Of a stretch of DNA of 12,443 nt, positions 1 to 6,199 are shown piece after piece. Source of the DNA: Verrucomicrobiota bacterium (GTDB taxonomy: Bacteria; Verrucomicrobiota; Verrucomicrobiia; Limisphaerales; CAIQOK01); contig JANYDP010000016.1 in NCBI GenBank assembly GCA_025363535.1, positions 1-12,443 of the forward strand, read 5' to 3'. Every line of letters starts with the position of its first letter. Positions within the stretch are counted from its first letter, which is position 1. A model generated the notes under the pieces. The model ran no database searches. It was not told the DNA's origin and saw only the letters and a program-made list of their open reading frames with translations. Position numbers and translations under genes: made by a program.

Positions 1-297
1 TGGCGGCAAATCATGGCGGACGTGTTCAACGCGGAAGTCGTGACGCTGAAAGTGAGCGAAGGCGCGGCGTACGGCGCGGCGTTGCAGGCGCTCTGGTGCT
101 GGCGCTTGCAGGCTGGCGAGCGCGTGAACATCGGCGACATCACGGATCAATTCGTGACGCTGAACAAAGCCGAAACCGCAACGCCGAACGCGGCTGCGGT
201 GAAAACCTATCGCGAGCTGCAGGAATTGCAGGATGATTTGTCGGCGTCGTTGCGGGGTGTGTTTGAGAAGCATCGGAGGTTTGTGTTCAAAGAGTAA
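1..297 (+). CDS. xylB: Xylulokinase, C-terminal fragment (5' end outside window)
   Basis: This is the last 98 codons of a gene that enters from the left edge; the frame is open from base 1 (W-R-Q-I-M-A-D-V-F) to the TAA at 295-297. The reading WRQIMADVFN, then VVTLKVSEGAAYGAALQA, is the typical C-terminal end of FGGY-family carbohydrate kinases, where the EGAA-GAA helix closes the second actin-like domain. Within FGGY kinases it reads most like xylulokinase, which phosphorylates D-xylulose to xylulose 5-phosphate in the cytoplasm for the pentose phosphate pathway. The catalytic aspartate and nucleotide-binding domain lie outside the window, so substrate choice among FGGY kinases is inferred. 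Thirteen bases separate it from the next gene, suggesting co-transcription. Finding it near pectin-degrading genes fits plant-sugar catabolism. Confidence 0.85.
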   Translation, partial: WRQIMADVFNAEVVTLKVSEGAAYGAALQALWCWRLQAGERVNIGDITDQFVTLNKAETATPNAAAVKTYRELQELQDDLSASLRGVFEKHRRFVFKE

Positions 298-310
298 AAG
301 GGCGTTCCCC

Positions 311-595
311 ATGACCACCCCTAGGCTTAAGAGCACCGCAGTCCTCATTGGCTATGACCCTGAAGGTAATAGCGTTTATAACGAAATTTTGGATCTTTCA
401 GACTATTACGACGGTGAGCATGTTTGGGACAGGAGTGTCACTGTGAAACGGCTAAGACTTCAAAAAGTGCGCGGCTTTCTTTTTGACTCAGTGGGGATGT
501 TGGATCAGGAGTTCGAGAGCATTTTTGATTTGAGTAGTGGAATTTCCAAAAATGGAAGTCGACGATTTGCGGACGGCACAGTTCAAACTCTCTAA
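311..595 (+). CDS. Small hypothetical protein (94 aa), low GC
   Basis: I do not recognise this family. The ATG at 311 is chosen because it lies 13 bases after the xylulokinase stop; upstream extension would overlap that gene. The product is soluble-looking, acidic in the middle (DLSDYYDGEHVWD), with no signal peptide or membrane segment, and ends in a G-S-R-R-F-A-D-G-T segment. Its GC content is visibly lower than its neighbours: the 60 bases from 361 contain 23 G/C (38%). It stops two bases before slyX starts, so the two are probably translationally coupled. The distinct composition suggests either recent acquisition or weak codon selection. Existence as a gene rests on the open frame and tight packing. 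Confidence 0.6.
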   Translation: MTTPRLKSTAVLIGYDPEGNSVYNEILDLSDYYDGEHVWDRSVTVKRLRLQKVRGFLFDSVGMLDQEFESIFDLSSGISKNGSRRFADGTVQTL

Positions 596-597
596 CC

Positions 598-807
598 ATG
601 AAAGATGCCATTTCCCATCGTCTCGAAAAACTCGAATCGCACGTTGCCCACCTGGAACATCAGGTCGAGCAATTGAACGAAGTCGTCATCGAACAGGGAA
701 AACTGGTGGAGCGGTTGAAGAAAGAAGTGCAGCGGCAATCCGCCGTGCTGGAAGCGCAGGAGTTCGAGCGCATCAAAGCCAACAACCCCAAGCCGCCGCA
801 TCACTAG
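598..807 (+). CDS. slyX: SlyX family protein
   Basis: The 69-residue product is one continuous heptad-rich coiled coil (about residues 5-57) with the family pattern R-L-E-K-L-E-S-H-V-A ... H-Q-V-E-Q-L-N-E-V-V-I-E-Q, followed by a short tail ending P-P-H-H, close to the P-P-H-Y ending common in SlyX proteins. Length matches the family norm of about 70 residues. SlyX is a small cytoplasmic coiled-coil protein of unknown biochemical role, first noted beside slyD in enterobacteria. The ATG sits two bases after the upstream stop, implying coupled translation. A structured repeat begins 13 bases after its stop and may form the 3' end of the transcript. Confidence 0.88.
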   Translation: MKDAISHRLEKLESHVAHLEHQVEQLNEVVIEQGKLVERLKKEVQRQSAVLEAQEFERIKANNPKPPHH

Positions 808-819
808 CTCTCCGCGAAT

Positions 820-912
820 GGCGGCAGGATGCCGCCCTCACTGGCACGCTGGAAGCGCACCGCTACGTAGCGGCAGCCATCCTGGCTGCCAGTGAAAGCG
901 GCTTCCAGCCGC
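820..912. repeat. Nested multi-hairpin element downstream of slyX
   Basis: Several hairpins with five-base loops lie in a row: stem GGCGGC/GCCGCC with loop AGGAT (820-836); short stem CGC/GCG with loop TGGAA (847-857); the perfect 14-base palindrome CCGCTACGTAGCGG (860-873); stem GGCAGCC/GGCTGCC with loop ATCCT (872-890); and stem GCGGC/GCCGC with loop TTCCA (898-912). Loops AGGAT/ATCCT and TGGAA/TTCCA are exact reverse complements of each other. Larger arms also pair: CACTGGCA (839-846) with TGCCAGTG (887-894), and GCTGGAAGC (848-856) with GCTTCCAGC (901-909). It resembles REP-type intergenic elements. Whether it recurs in the genome cannot be seen here. Confidence 0.75.
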
Positions 913-921
913 GGGTTGTCC

Positions 922-952
922 GAAAAAGAAAAGCGCGGAATGAATTCCGCGC
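922..952 (-). terminator. Intrinsic terminator of the 39-aa minus-strand gene
   Basis: Read on the minus strand, a perfect 8-bp stem GCGCGGAA/TTCCGCGC with a TTCA loop (933-952) is followed at once by TTTTCTTTTTC (complement of 922-932). This is a textbook rho-independent terminator. It starts 31 bases after the stop codon of the small minus-strand gene. On the plus strand only a delayed T4 follows the stem, so its main direction is minus, though it could also slow plus-strand read-through from slyX. Confidence 0.85.
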
Positions 953-983
953 TGCTGCGTTTTAAGATTGGGTGTCGCCGGGC

Positions 984-1103
984 TTAGATGCACCAGGAGA
1001 CGGCGAGGAAGGCCACCACCAGGAGACGGAACAGGCAACGGTCAACAATGAGCTGCTTCATGGTCTTCGTCGGATTCAGTTGTTGGGCGAGAAACGTTTT
1101 CAT
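984..1103 (-). CDS. Predicted 39-aa small membrane peptide
   Basis: Reading the minus strand from the ATG at 1103 to the TAA at 984 gives a 39-residue peptide starting M-K-T-F-L-A-Q-Q-L-N. After a basic N-terminal part (K3, K13, K16, R22, R26) comes a hydrophobic stretch of about 17 residues, CLFRLLVVAFLAVSWC, reaching the C-terminus. That suggests a single-pass inner-membrane microprotein with a positive-inside N-terminus. The strongest support is its own perfect intrinsic terminator just downstream and a 157-base divergent spacer upstream. There is no clear Shine-Dalgarno site (upstream bases are AAAGATTAAAT). I do not recognise a family; two cysteines (C23, C38) are notable. Alternatively the transcript is a small RNA with a fortuitous frame. 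Confidence 0.5.
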   Translation of the reverse strand: MKTFLAQQLNPTKTMKQLIVDRCLFRLLVVAFLAVSWCI

Positions 1104-1223
1104 ATTTAATCTTTATTACTGAAGTCAGCTTGCCAGCCGTCCGCAATTTCAACAATCGGGGCAGTTCGGATAAATCCCCTGGGGAACCGCTGGATTACCG
1201 GCCCGGGGTTTTCTCTCTTTCCC

Positions 1224-1253
1224 TTGTCTGGCGAATCACTCGTGCGCTAGAGT
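1224..1253 (+). promoter_or_regulatory. Candidate near-leaderless promoter of the pectinesterase gene
   Basis: TTGTCT (1224-1229), an 18-base spacer and TAGAGT (1248-1253) match four of six positions each of the sigma-70 -35 and -10 boxes. The -10 box ends only seven bases before the ATG at 1261, so transcription would begin at about the start codon. The match is modest and rests on motif reading alone. Confidence 0.35.
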
Positions 1254-1260
1254 CGCAGGA

Positions 1261-2562
1261 ATGACCCGCTTTTACCTGGCTCTGGCATTGTTTGTTTCCA
1301 CCAGTCTGTCGTTGCTTGGCTCAACCCTGCTCAAGCCTGACCTCATCGTGGCCGCCGATGGCAGCGGTGATTTCAAAACCATCCAGGCGGCGGTCGAATC
1401 CATCGCCAAGACCAACCGCGAACGTATCGTCGTGTTCATCAAGGATGGCGTTTACAAGGAGAAGGTTCGCGTGGACGCCTCGTTCGTCACGCTGCGCGGC
1501 GAGAGCCGCAAGGGAACGCGCATCGAGTTTCCGCAACTAAACGATGACTTCACCGCCAAGTCGGACGCCCTGGGCCGCGCCGTGATCAACCTGAATCGCG
1601 CCGACGATTTCGTGTTGGAAAATCTCACGGCGGAAAACACGGCGGGCATCATCGGCCCGCACTCGTTTACGATTTACGGCACGGGCGACCGCACGGTAAT
1701 TGTGGATTGCGACGTGTTGAGCCACGGCGCGGACACGGTGTCGCTGTGGCTGGGCGAGCGCGGCCGGTATTACCACGCGCGCTGCAATTTCAGCGGCTCG
1801 GTGGATTTCATCTGCCCGCGCGGCTGGTGCTACGTGACCGACTGTAGTTTTTACGAATGGAAAAACACCGCGGCGACGTGGCACGACGGTTCGAGAAACA
1901 AAGACATGAAGTTTGTTTTGCGCCACTGCAAGTTCGACGGCACGAATGATTGGGTGCTCGCACGGCATCACGTCGACGCGCAGTTTTATTATCTCGATTG
2001 CACGTTTTCTAAAACGCTGGCTGACAAGCCGCCGCGCCGCGTCATCTATCCGCTCGGTAATGCGCCGGCCACGGAAGCGGACCTCAAGCGGAACACGGAT
2101 CTTGACGGGAAAAATCTCTGGGGCGAACGCGCTTATTTTTGGAACTGCCGTCGTGACGGCGGCGATTATGGCTGGTTCACAAACAACCTCGCCTTGGCGG
2201 AAGGTTCTCCAAAGCCGGAGCAGATCACCGCCGAGTGGACGTTCGCCAGCAAATGGAATCCGGAAAATTTGTCCGGCCCGGTGATTCGGCAGATCAAAAT
2301 CGATGCGGGCCGGATCGCCGTCATGTTCAGTGAGGAGGTAACAGTCAAGGGTCACCCGCGACTGGTTTTGCGCGATGGCAAACTTGCGGGGTATGTTTCG
2401 GGCGGCGGAAGCGATACGCTCATCTTCAATCCGTCCAAAGATGCGGCGGGCGAAGTGGCGTCGGTGGATTTGGACGGCGGAGTCATCATCGCCTCGGAAG
2501 CCGCCGCCGTGATCCGCCGGGCTGGTTTGGCATTGCCGCGCAATTCGGACAACTCCAGATAG
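1261..2562 (+). CDS. Secreted divergent pectinesterase (CE8-like) with C-terminal Ig-like domain
   Basis: The 433-residue protein opens with a signal peptide (about 1-21, hydrophobic core LALALFVSTSLSLLG). Residues 27-330 form a right-handed beta-helix of the pectin methylesterase family: ADGSGDFKTIQAAV (32-45), GVYKEKV (63-69), ENTAG (125-129), ADTV (157-160) and GSVDFICP (179-186). The two catalytic aspartates seem to be D158 (family QDTLY) and D182 (family DFIFG). The family glutamines of QAVAL and QDTLY are replaced (HSFTI, ADTV), and no LGRPW arginine motif is obvious, so activity may be altered. Residues about 340-425 (FSEEV, Y-V-S-G-G-G-S-D-T-L-I-F) resemble a bacterial Ig-like/SwmB-type beta-sandwich. 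It would demethylate pectin outside the cytoplasm. A pectate lyase gene follows after 58 bases. Confidence 0.85.
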   Translation: MTRFYLALALFVSTSLSLLGSTLLKPDLIVAADGSGDFKTIQAAVESIAKTNRERIVVFIKDGVYKEKVRVDASFVTLRGESRKGTRIEFPQLNDDFTAKSDALGRAVINLNRADDFVLENLTAENTAGIIGPHSFTIYGTGDRTVIVDCDVLSHGADTVSLWLGERGRYYHARCNFSGSVDFICPRGWCYVTDCSFYEWKNTAATWHDGSRNKDMKFVLRHCKFDGTNDWVLARHHVDAQFYYLDCTFSKTLADKPPRRVIYPLGNAPATEADLKRNTDLDGKNLWGERAYFWNCRRDGGDYGWFTNNLALAEGSPKPEQITAEWTFASKWNPENLSGPVIRQIKIDAGRIAVMFSEEVTVKGHPRLVLRDGKLAGYVSGGGSDTLIFNPSKDAAGEVASVDLDGGVIIASEAAAVIRRAGLALPRNSDNSR

Positions 2563-2620
2563 CCGCCTTTGCCGTTTCAACTTGGTTTTTGAGGCAATTC
2601 CTGCACCATCAGGCAAGTCT

Positions 2621-4303
2621 ATGCCCAGCCGAACACCGCGTTTTTTTTCATCCGCACTTGCCGTCTGTCTGTTCGCGATGCTGTCTGCCAGAGGCGCTCA
2701 GTTCTACAATGACTGGGCCGCTTTGCACTTCAACGACATTCCCGCGCAAAGCGGCGCGACGAATGATGCCGACGGCGATGGCGAATCGAACCTGACGGAA
2801 TTCGTCTTTGGCACTGACCCGCGCACGCTTGGTGGAATCAACGGTGCAATCTATCCGCTGTCCGGCTCGGCCAGTGGAACGAACGGAATTTTTTCCGTCG
2901 AGATTTTTGAACGCGAAGGGCATCAGCCGGGCGCGCAGATTGATTTGTCTCTTTCGGCGAACCTGGCAACGACGAATTGGTTCCGACCCTGGTGGTTGCG
3001 CGTGACAACCAATTCACAGCCCTCCGACCCGGCTGGTTCGATCCGGGAAAATTTCACGACGCGTTTGCCCGGAACGAACGCGTGGTTTGTCCGAAGTTCG
3101 GCTCAATTGATCGAGGCGGGTGCGGAAGCGGCAACTTACTATGTGGCGACCAATGGGAGCGATGGTAATTCAGGCACGGACACGAATCATCCGTTTGCCA
3201 CATTGGGCAAGGCGGTTGGACTGGCCAATCCGGGCAACCTTATCTATATGCGCGGCGGAACATATAACTTTTCCGCGCAAGTATCGTTCATGCGGAACGG
3301 CAGCCCCGCGCAACCGATTCGCGTGCGGGCCTATCCCGGTGAACATCCGATTTTGGATTTCGCAACGGAAGCCAGCAACAAACACGGCATCCTGATCAAC
3401 AACAGTTGGTGGCAGGTTTGCGGTTTGGAAATTGTCCATGCCGGGCACAATGGCATCCTCATCAATGGCAGCTCCAATGTCGTCGAGCGTTGCGTCATCC
3501 ATGAATCCGGCGACACCGGTCTTCATATCACTGCCGGCACCGGCACGCTTGCAAGTTTCAATCTTATTTTGAATTGCGATTCCTACCGCAACTACGACCC
3601 GGGCGCCAACGGCGGCAATGCGGATGGATTCACCGCCAAGTTTAACGTGGGTCCGGGCAATGTATTCCGCGGCTGCCGGTCGTGGAACAATTCCGACGAC
3701 GGCTGGGATTTCTGGCGGGCGACGAACGCGATTGTCGTTGACCACTGCATCACCTTCAGCAATGGGTTCAACGTTTTTGGTGTGACCACTTTCTCCGGCG
3801 ACGGCAACGGTTTCAAGATGGGTGGCGATTATCAACCCGGCCCGCATCACTATCTGAATTGCATTTCATTCGGCAACCGGGTCAACGGCTTCGACCAGAA
3901 CAACAACACCGCCGGACTGACCCTGGACAATTGCACGGCGTGGAATAACGGTGGCAAAAATTTCCACCTCAGCCACAACTCCACCAATGCGGCCATGCAA
4001 AGTGTTCACGTCATGCGCAATAACTTGTCCATTGCCGGCGGTGCCTCCGACACAGCCCTTTCAGGTTCGCTTCTGACCAACAATAGCTGGCAGATCGTCT
4101 CGCCTGCGGCCACGGCTGCCGATCTGCTGAGCACAAATGCCGCCGCTGCTCTCGCCGCACGCCGCGATGACGGAGGTTTCTCTGAATCGCCGTTCCTCCG
4201 GCCTGTGCCGACCGGACGGCTCGTGAATAAAGGCGTCAGCAACGGCGTGGTTTTTTCCGGGACGGCACCCGATCTCGGTGCTTATGAAACGCCAGAGTGG
4301 TGA
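2621..4303 (+). CDS. Secreted pectate lyase, polysaccharide lyase family 9
   Basis: I chose the ATG at 2621 over an upstream TTG at 2582 because it places the signal peptide (about 1-26, ending ARGA) at the N-terminus. The product has 560 residues. Residues 48-67 hold a calcium-type motif, DADGDGESNLTEFVFGTDP. The lyase domain starts at YYVATNGSDGNSGTD (173-187) and forms a right-handed beta-helix. PL9 hallmarks are NADGFTAK (333-340), NSDDGWD (357-363) and GNGFKMGG (395-402). D335, D359, D360, D363 and K399 reproduce the intervals of the Pel9A calcium ligands D209/D233/D234/D237 and catalytic K273 exactly. It should cleave demethylated polygalacturonate by beta-elimination, acting after the pectinesterase encoded just upstream. 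Residues 68-170 are an unassigned N-terminal beta-rich region. Confidence 0.9.
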   Translation: MPSRTPRFFSSALAVCLFAMLSARGAQFYNDWAALHFNDIPAQSGATNDADGDGESNLTEFVFGTDPRTLGGINGAIYPLSGSASGTNGIFSVEIFEREGHQPGAQIDLSLSANLATTNWFRPWWLRVTTNSQPSDPAGSIRENFTTRLPGTNAWFVRSSAQLIEAGAEAATYYVATNGSDGNSGTDTNHPFATLGKAVGLANPGNLIYMRGGTYNFSAQVSFMRNGSPAQPIRVRAYPGEHPILDFATEASNKHGILINNSWWQVCGLEIVHAGHNGILINGSSNVVERCVIHESGDTGLHITAGTGTLASFNLILNCDSYRNYDPGANGGNADGFTAKFNVGPGNVFRGCRSWNNSDDGWDFWRATNAIVVDHCITFSNGFNVFGVTTFSGDGNGFKMGGDYQPGPHHYLNCISFGNRVNGFDQNNNTAGLTLDNCTAWNNGGKNFHLSHNSTNAAMQSVHVMRNNLSIAGGASDTALSGSLLTNNSWQIVSPAATAADLLSTNAAAALAARRDDGGFSESPFLRPVPTGRLVNKGVSNGVVFSGTAPDLGAYETPEW

Positions 4304-4317
4304 ACTCTCCGCGTGCC

Positions 4318-4345
4318 TCGACTTTGCCGGCGGCTTTGTTAAGTT
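4318..4345 (+). promoter_or_regulatory. Candidate near-leaderless promoter of thiH
   Basis: TCGACT (4318-4323), a 16-base spacer and TAAGTT (4340-4345) precede the GTG start at 4352 by six bases. The arrangement is almost the same as TCGACA-16-TACAGT before the gene at 8168. I see no TPP riboswitch in the 48 bases between the pectate lyase stop and thiH. Motif reading only. Confidence 0.35.
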
Positions 4346-4351
4346 GTCGGC

Positions 4352-5551
4352 GTGAGTTTTGTCGCTGAATTTAATTCCCTGCCGCTCGCGTCGCTTGTCC
4401 AGCGTTCGTTGAGCACAAGCCTGCCCGCCGCGCGCGAATCGCTGGCGAAGGATAAACTTTCGCTGGCCGACTTCGCGCAGTTGATTTCACCCGCCGCCGG
4501 TGAACTGCTCGAACACATGGGCCGCCGTTCGCAGGCGCTCACGCAGCAGCGTTTCGGCAAGGTCATCCGTCTCTTCGCGCCGCTGTATCTTTCCAACGAG
4601 TGCATCAACAATTGCAAATACTGCGGCTTCTCGCGGGACAACGCCATCCTGCGCGTGACGTTGTCCGTGGACGAGGTGATGCGCGAGGTGCGGTCGCTGT
4701 CGGCACAGGGCTTTCGCAACATCCTGCTGGTGGCGGGCGAACATCCGAAGTTTGTATCCAACGGTTACATGGCGGAATGCGTGGCGGCGTTGCACAAAGA
4801 AATTCCCAGCGTGTCGCTCGAAGTTGGGCCGATGGAAACCGACGAATACCGTCCGCTCGTTGCCGCCGGCGCGGATGGGCTGGTGGTTTATCAGGAAACT
4901 TACGACCGCGCGCTCTACGACGATCTGCACACTTCCGGGCCGAAGAAAATTTTTGACTGGCGGCTCGAAACGCCGGAGCGCGCGTACGCGGCGGGGTTTC
5001 GCCGCCTCGGCATAGGCGCGCTGTACGGCTTGGCGGACTGGCGTTACGAGGCGCTCTGTGTGGCGGCGCACGCGGATTATTTGCTGCGCAACTGCTGGAA
5101 GGCTCAGCTCACGATCTCGCTGCCGCGGATGCGTCCGTGCGCGGGTGAGTTTCAACCGCTCACCCACATGACTGACCGCGAGTTGGTGCAACTAGTTTGC
5201 GCGTTCCGGCTGATGTTTCCCGACGTGGGCATTGTTCTCTCGACGCGCGAGCCGGCGAAGCTGCGCGACGGACTTTTCCCGCTGGGCATCACGCTCATCA
5301 GCGCGGGCAGCCACACCGAGCCGGGCGGTTACACCGGCGCGGGCAAGGAAAACATCCATCAAACCGTGCGCGGCCGCATCGTCGAAGCAGGTTCGAGCGA
5401 ATGGGCAACGCCAACGAACGGCCACGCGACGAATGCGACGGGCCAGTTCAACATCGCCGACGAACGCTCGGCGGAAGAAGTGGCGAAGCTGATTCAGAGC
5501 CTCGGCTACGAACCGGTGTGGAAGGATTGGGACGCGGCGTTGATGGCGTGA
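4352..5551 (+). CDS. thiH: 2-iminoacetate synthase (tyrosine lyase), radical SAM
   Basis: ThiH splits tyrosine with a radical SAM mechanism, giving dehydroglycine (2-iminoacetate) for the thiazole ring of thiamine and p-cresol. The radical SAM cluster motif CX3CX2C is present at C84, C88 and C91 (NECINNCKYCGFSRDN), with the ThiH-type context APLYLSNECINNC rather than that of biotin synthase or HydG. Later landmarks include GEHPKF, VYQETYD, GIGALYGLADWR and SLPRMRPC, and the C-terminal STREPAKLRDGLFPLGIT-type segment. Length (399 aa) is normal or slightly long. The GTG start is the only one that leaves the N-terminal region intact; no Shine-Dalgarno site precedes it. It leads an apparent operon with a membrane orphan (six-base gap), thiS and a flavoprotein. 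thiG and thiF are not in the window. Confidence 0.95.
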   Translation: MSFVAEFNSLPLASLVQRSLSTSLPAARESLAKDKLSLADFAQLISPAAGELLEHMGRRSQALTQQRFGKVIRLFAPLYLSNECINNCKYCGFSRDNAILRVTLSVDEVMREVRSLSAQGFRNILLVAGEHPKFVSNGYMAECVAALHKEIPSVSLEVGPMETDEYRPLVAAGADGLVVYQETYDRALYDDLHTSGPKKIFDWRLETPERAYAAGFRRLGIGALYGLADWRYEALCVAAHADYLLRNCWKAQLTISLPRMRPCAGEFQPLTHMTDRELVQLVCAFRLMFPDVGIVLSTREPAKLRDGLFPLGITLISAGSHTEPGGYTGAGKENIHQTVRGRIVEAGSSEWATPTNGHATNATGQFNIADERSAEEVAKLIQSLGYEPVWKDWDAALMA

Positions 5552-5557
5552 AAAATT

Positions 5558-5983
5558 ATGGACAAATCCCAACTGCGAGTAAGGCCGGGATTTATACTTG
5601 GATTAGCATCGATATTTGCTTTCGCATACCTCGTTGAATTGTTATTGCCGGTTCCGGGCAAAAAAGAGGCTCAAATTATCAGCACCCGCTTTGAAATGAA
5701 AAAAATTGCATCTGTTTTGTATTCAAGCGCAGCTTCTAAGGGTTCACTTTTTGACCTAGATGATAATTTTATCCTGCAAGCAGTCTTTGGCACGAATACT
5801 CTTAGTTACTCATATCGCACCAACGCAGATGGGAAAATTCATGATCTTTGGGACACGCCTTACAAAATACAGATTTTCAATCGAACAAATTTCATCATTC
5901 GCTCCGCAGGTCGAAACAAAGTTTTCGGCGATTCGGACGACATCATTTTTGACAGCGCCTCCAACGATTTCGGGAAGCCATGA
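5558..5983 (+). CDS. Membrane-anchored protein with GspG-like C-terminal domain
   Basis: The 141-residue product has a short N-terminal tail, one transmembrane helix (about 11-31, GFILGLASIFAFAYLVELLL) and an extracytoplasmic part. Residues 88-132 (T-N-A-D-G-K-I ... L-W-D-T-P-Y-K-I ... S-A-G-R-N-K-V-F-G-D-S-D-D-I) match the calcium-binding C-terminal pattern of type II secretion pseudopilin GspG (DPWGTPY, SAGPDG-GT-DDI). The prepilin leader is not convincing: there is no glutamate at +5 after a glycine. It may therefore be a GspG-like orphan rather than a working pseudopilin. It lies six bases after thiH and its TGA overlaps the thiS ATG by four bases (ATGA), so it is co-translated with thiamine genes. 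GC is low (22 of 60 bases from 5701), unlike thiH, suggesting insertion into the operon. Confidence 0.7.
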   Translation: MDKSQLRVRPGFILGLASIFAFAYLVELLLPVPGKKEAQIISTRFEMKKIASVLYSSAASKGSLFDLDDNFILQAVFGTNTLSYSYRTNADGKIHDLWDTPYKIQIFNRTNFIIRSAGRNKVFGDSDDIIFDSASNDFGKP

Positions 5984-6186
5984 ATTCATTTGTCACCGCC
6001 AACGGCCAGCCGGTCGCCGCAAAGTTGCCCTGCACGCTTAAAGAATTTCTCATTGCCCAAAATCTTCTGCCCCGCAGCGTGGTGGTGGAGCACAACGGCG
6101 AGCCGGTCGCGCCGTCGGAGTTTTCCCGGCGTGTGCTCAACGCGGGCGACCGGTTGGAGATTGTGAAGATCGTGGCGGGCGGTTGA
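5980..6186 (+). CDS. thiS: Sulfur carrier protein ThiS
   Basis: The 68-residue product has the ubiquitin-like ThiS fold pattern: an N-terminal strand ending N-G-Q-P-V, then L-K-E-F-L-I-A-Q-N-L, then V-V-V-E-H-N-G-E-P-V, and the terminal G-D-R-L-E-I-V-K-I-V-A-G-G. The C-terminal Gly-Gly is the site that ThiF adenylates and that becomes the thiocarboxylate sulfur donor for ThiG. Length is typical. The ATG overlaps the upstream TGA (ATGA), so translation is coupled to the GspG-like gene. With thiH three genes earlier in the same run, it belongs to thiazole synthesis. Its partner genes thiG and thiF are not nearby. Confidence 0.93.
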   Translation: MNSFVTANGQPVAAKLPCTLKEFLIAQNLLPRSVVVEHNGEPVAPSEFSRRVLNAGDRLEIVKIVAGG

Positions 6187-6199
6187 ACCGGGCAGGGGC

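Larger units (their letters stand above)
808..1260. other. 453-base interval between slyX and the pectinesterase gene
   Basis: On the plus strand this interval holds no convincing gene. It contains a nested hairpin element (820-912), a minus-strand terminator (922-952), a 39-codon minus-strand gene (984-1103) and a 157-base divergent spacer (1104-1260) that should carry promoters for both the small minus-strand gene and the pectinesterase gene. Confidence 0.8.

Noticed and set aside
820..912. CRISPR-like array after slyX
   Set aside because: There are no equal direct repeats with spacers, only inverted repeats, and no cas genes.
933..952. Hairpin as the slyX terminator on the plus strand
   Set aside because: On the plus strand seven bases separate the stem from a T4 run, whereas on the minus strand a T-rich run follows directly.
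1537..2616. Long minus-strand open frame (359 codons) opposite the pectinesterase
   Set aside because: Its translation is arginine- and alanine-rich without family motifs, and the plus strand has a signal peptide and pectinesterase motifs. It is a GC-driven shadow.
4304..4351. TPP riboswitch before thiH
   Set aside because: The gap is only 48 bases and shows no CTGAGA or GGATAATGCCAGCG-like elements.
4487..5191. Minus-strand open frame opposite thiH
   Set aside because: Low-complexity R/H/A-rich translation with no motif; thiH on the other strand is certain.
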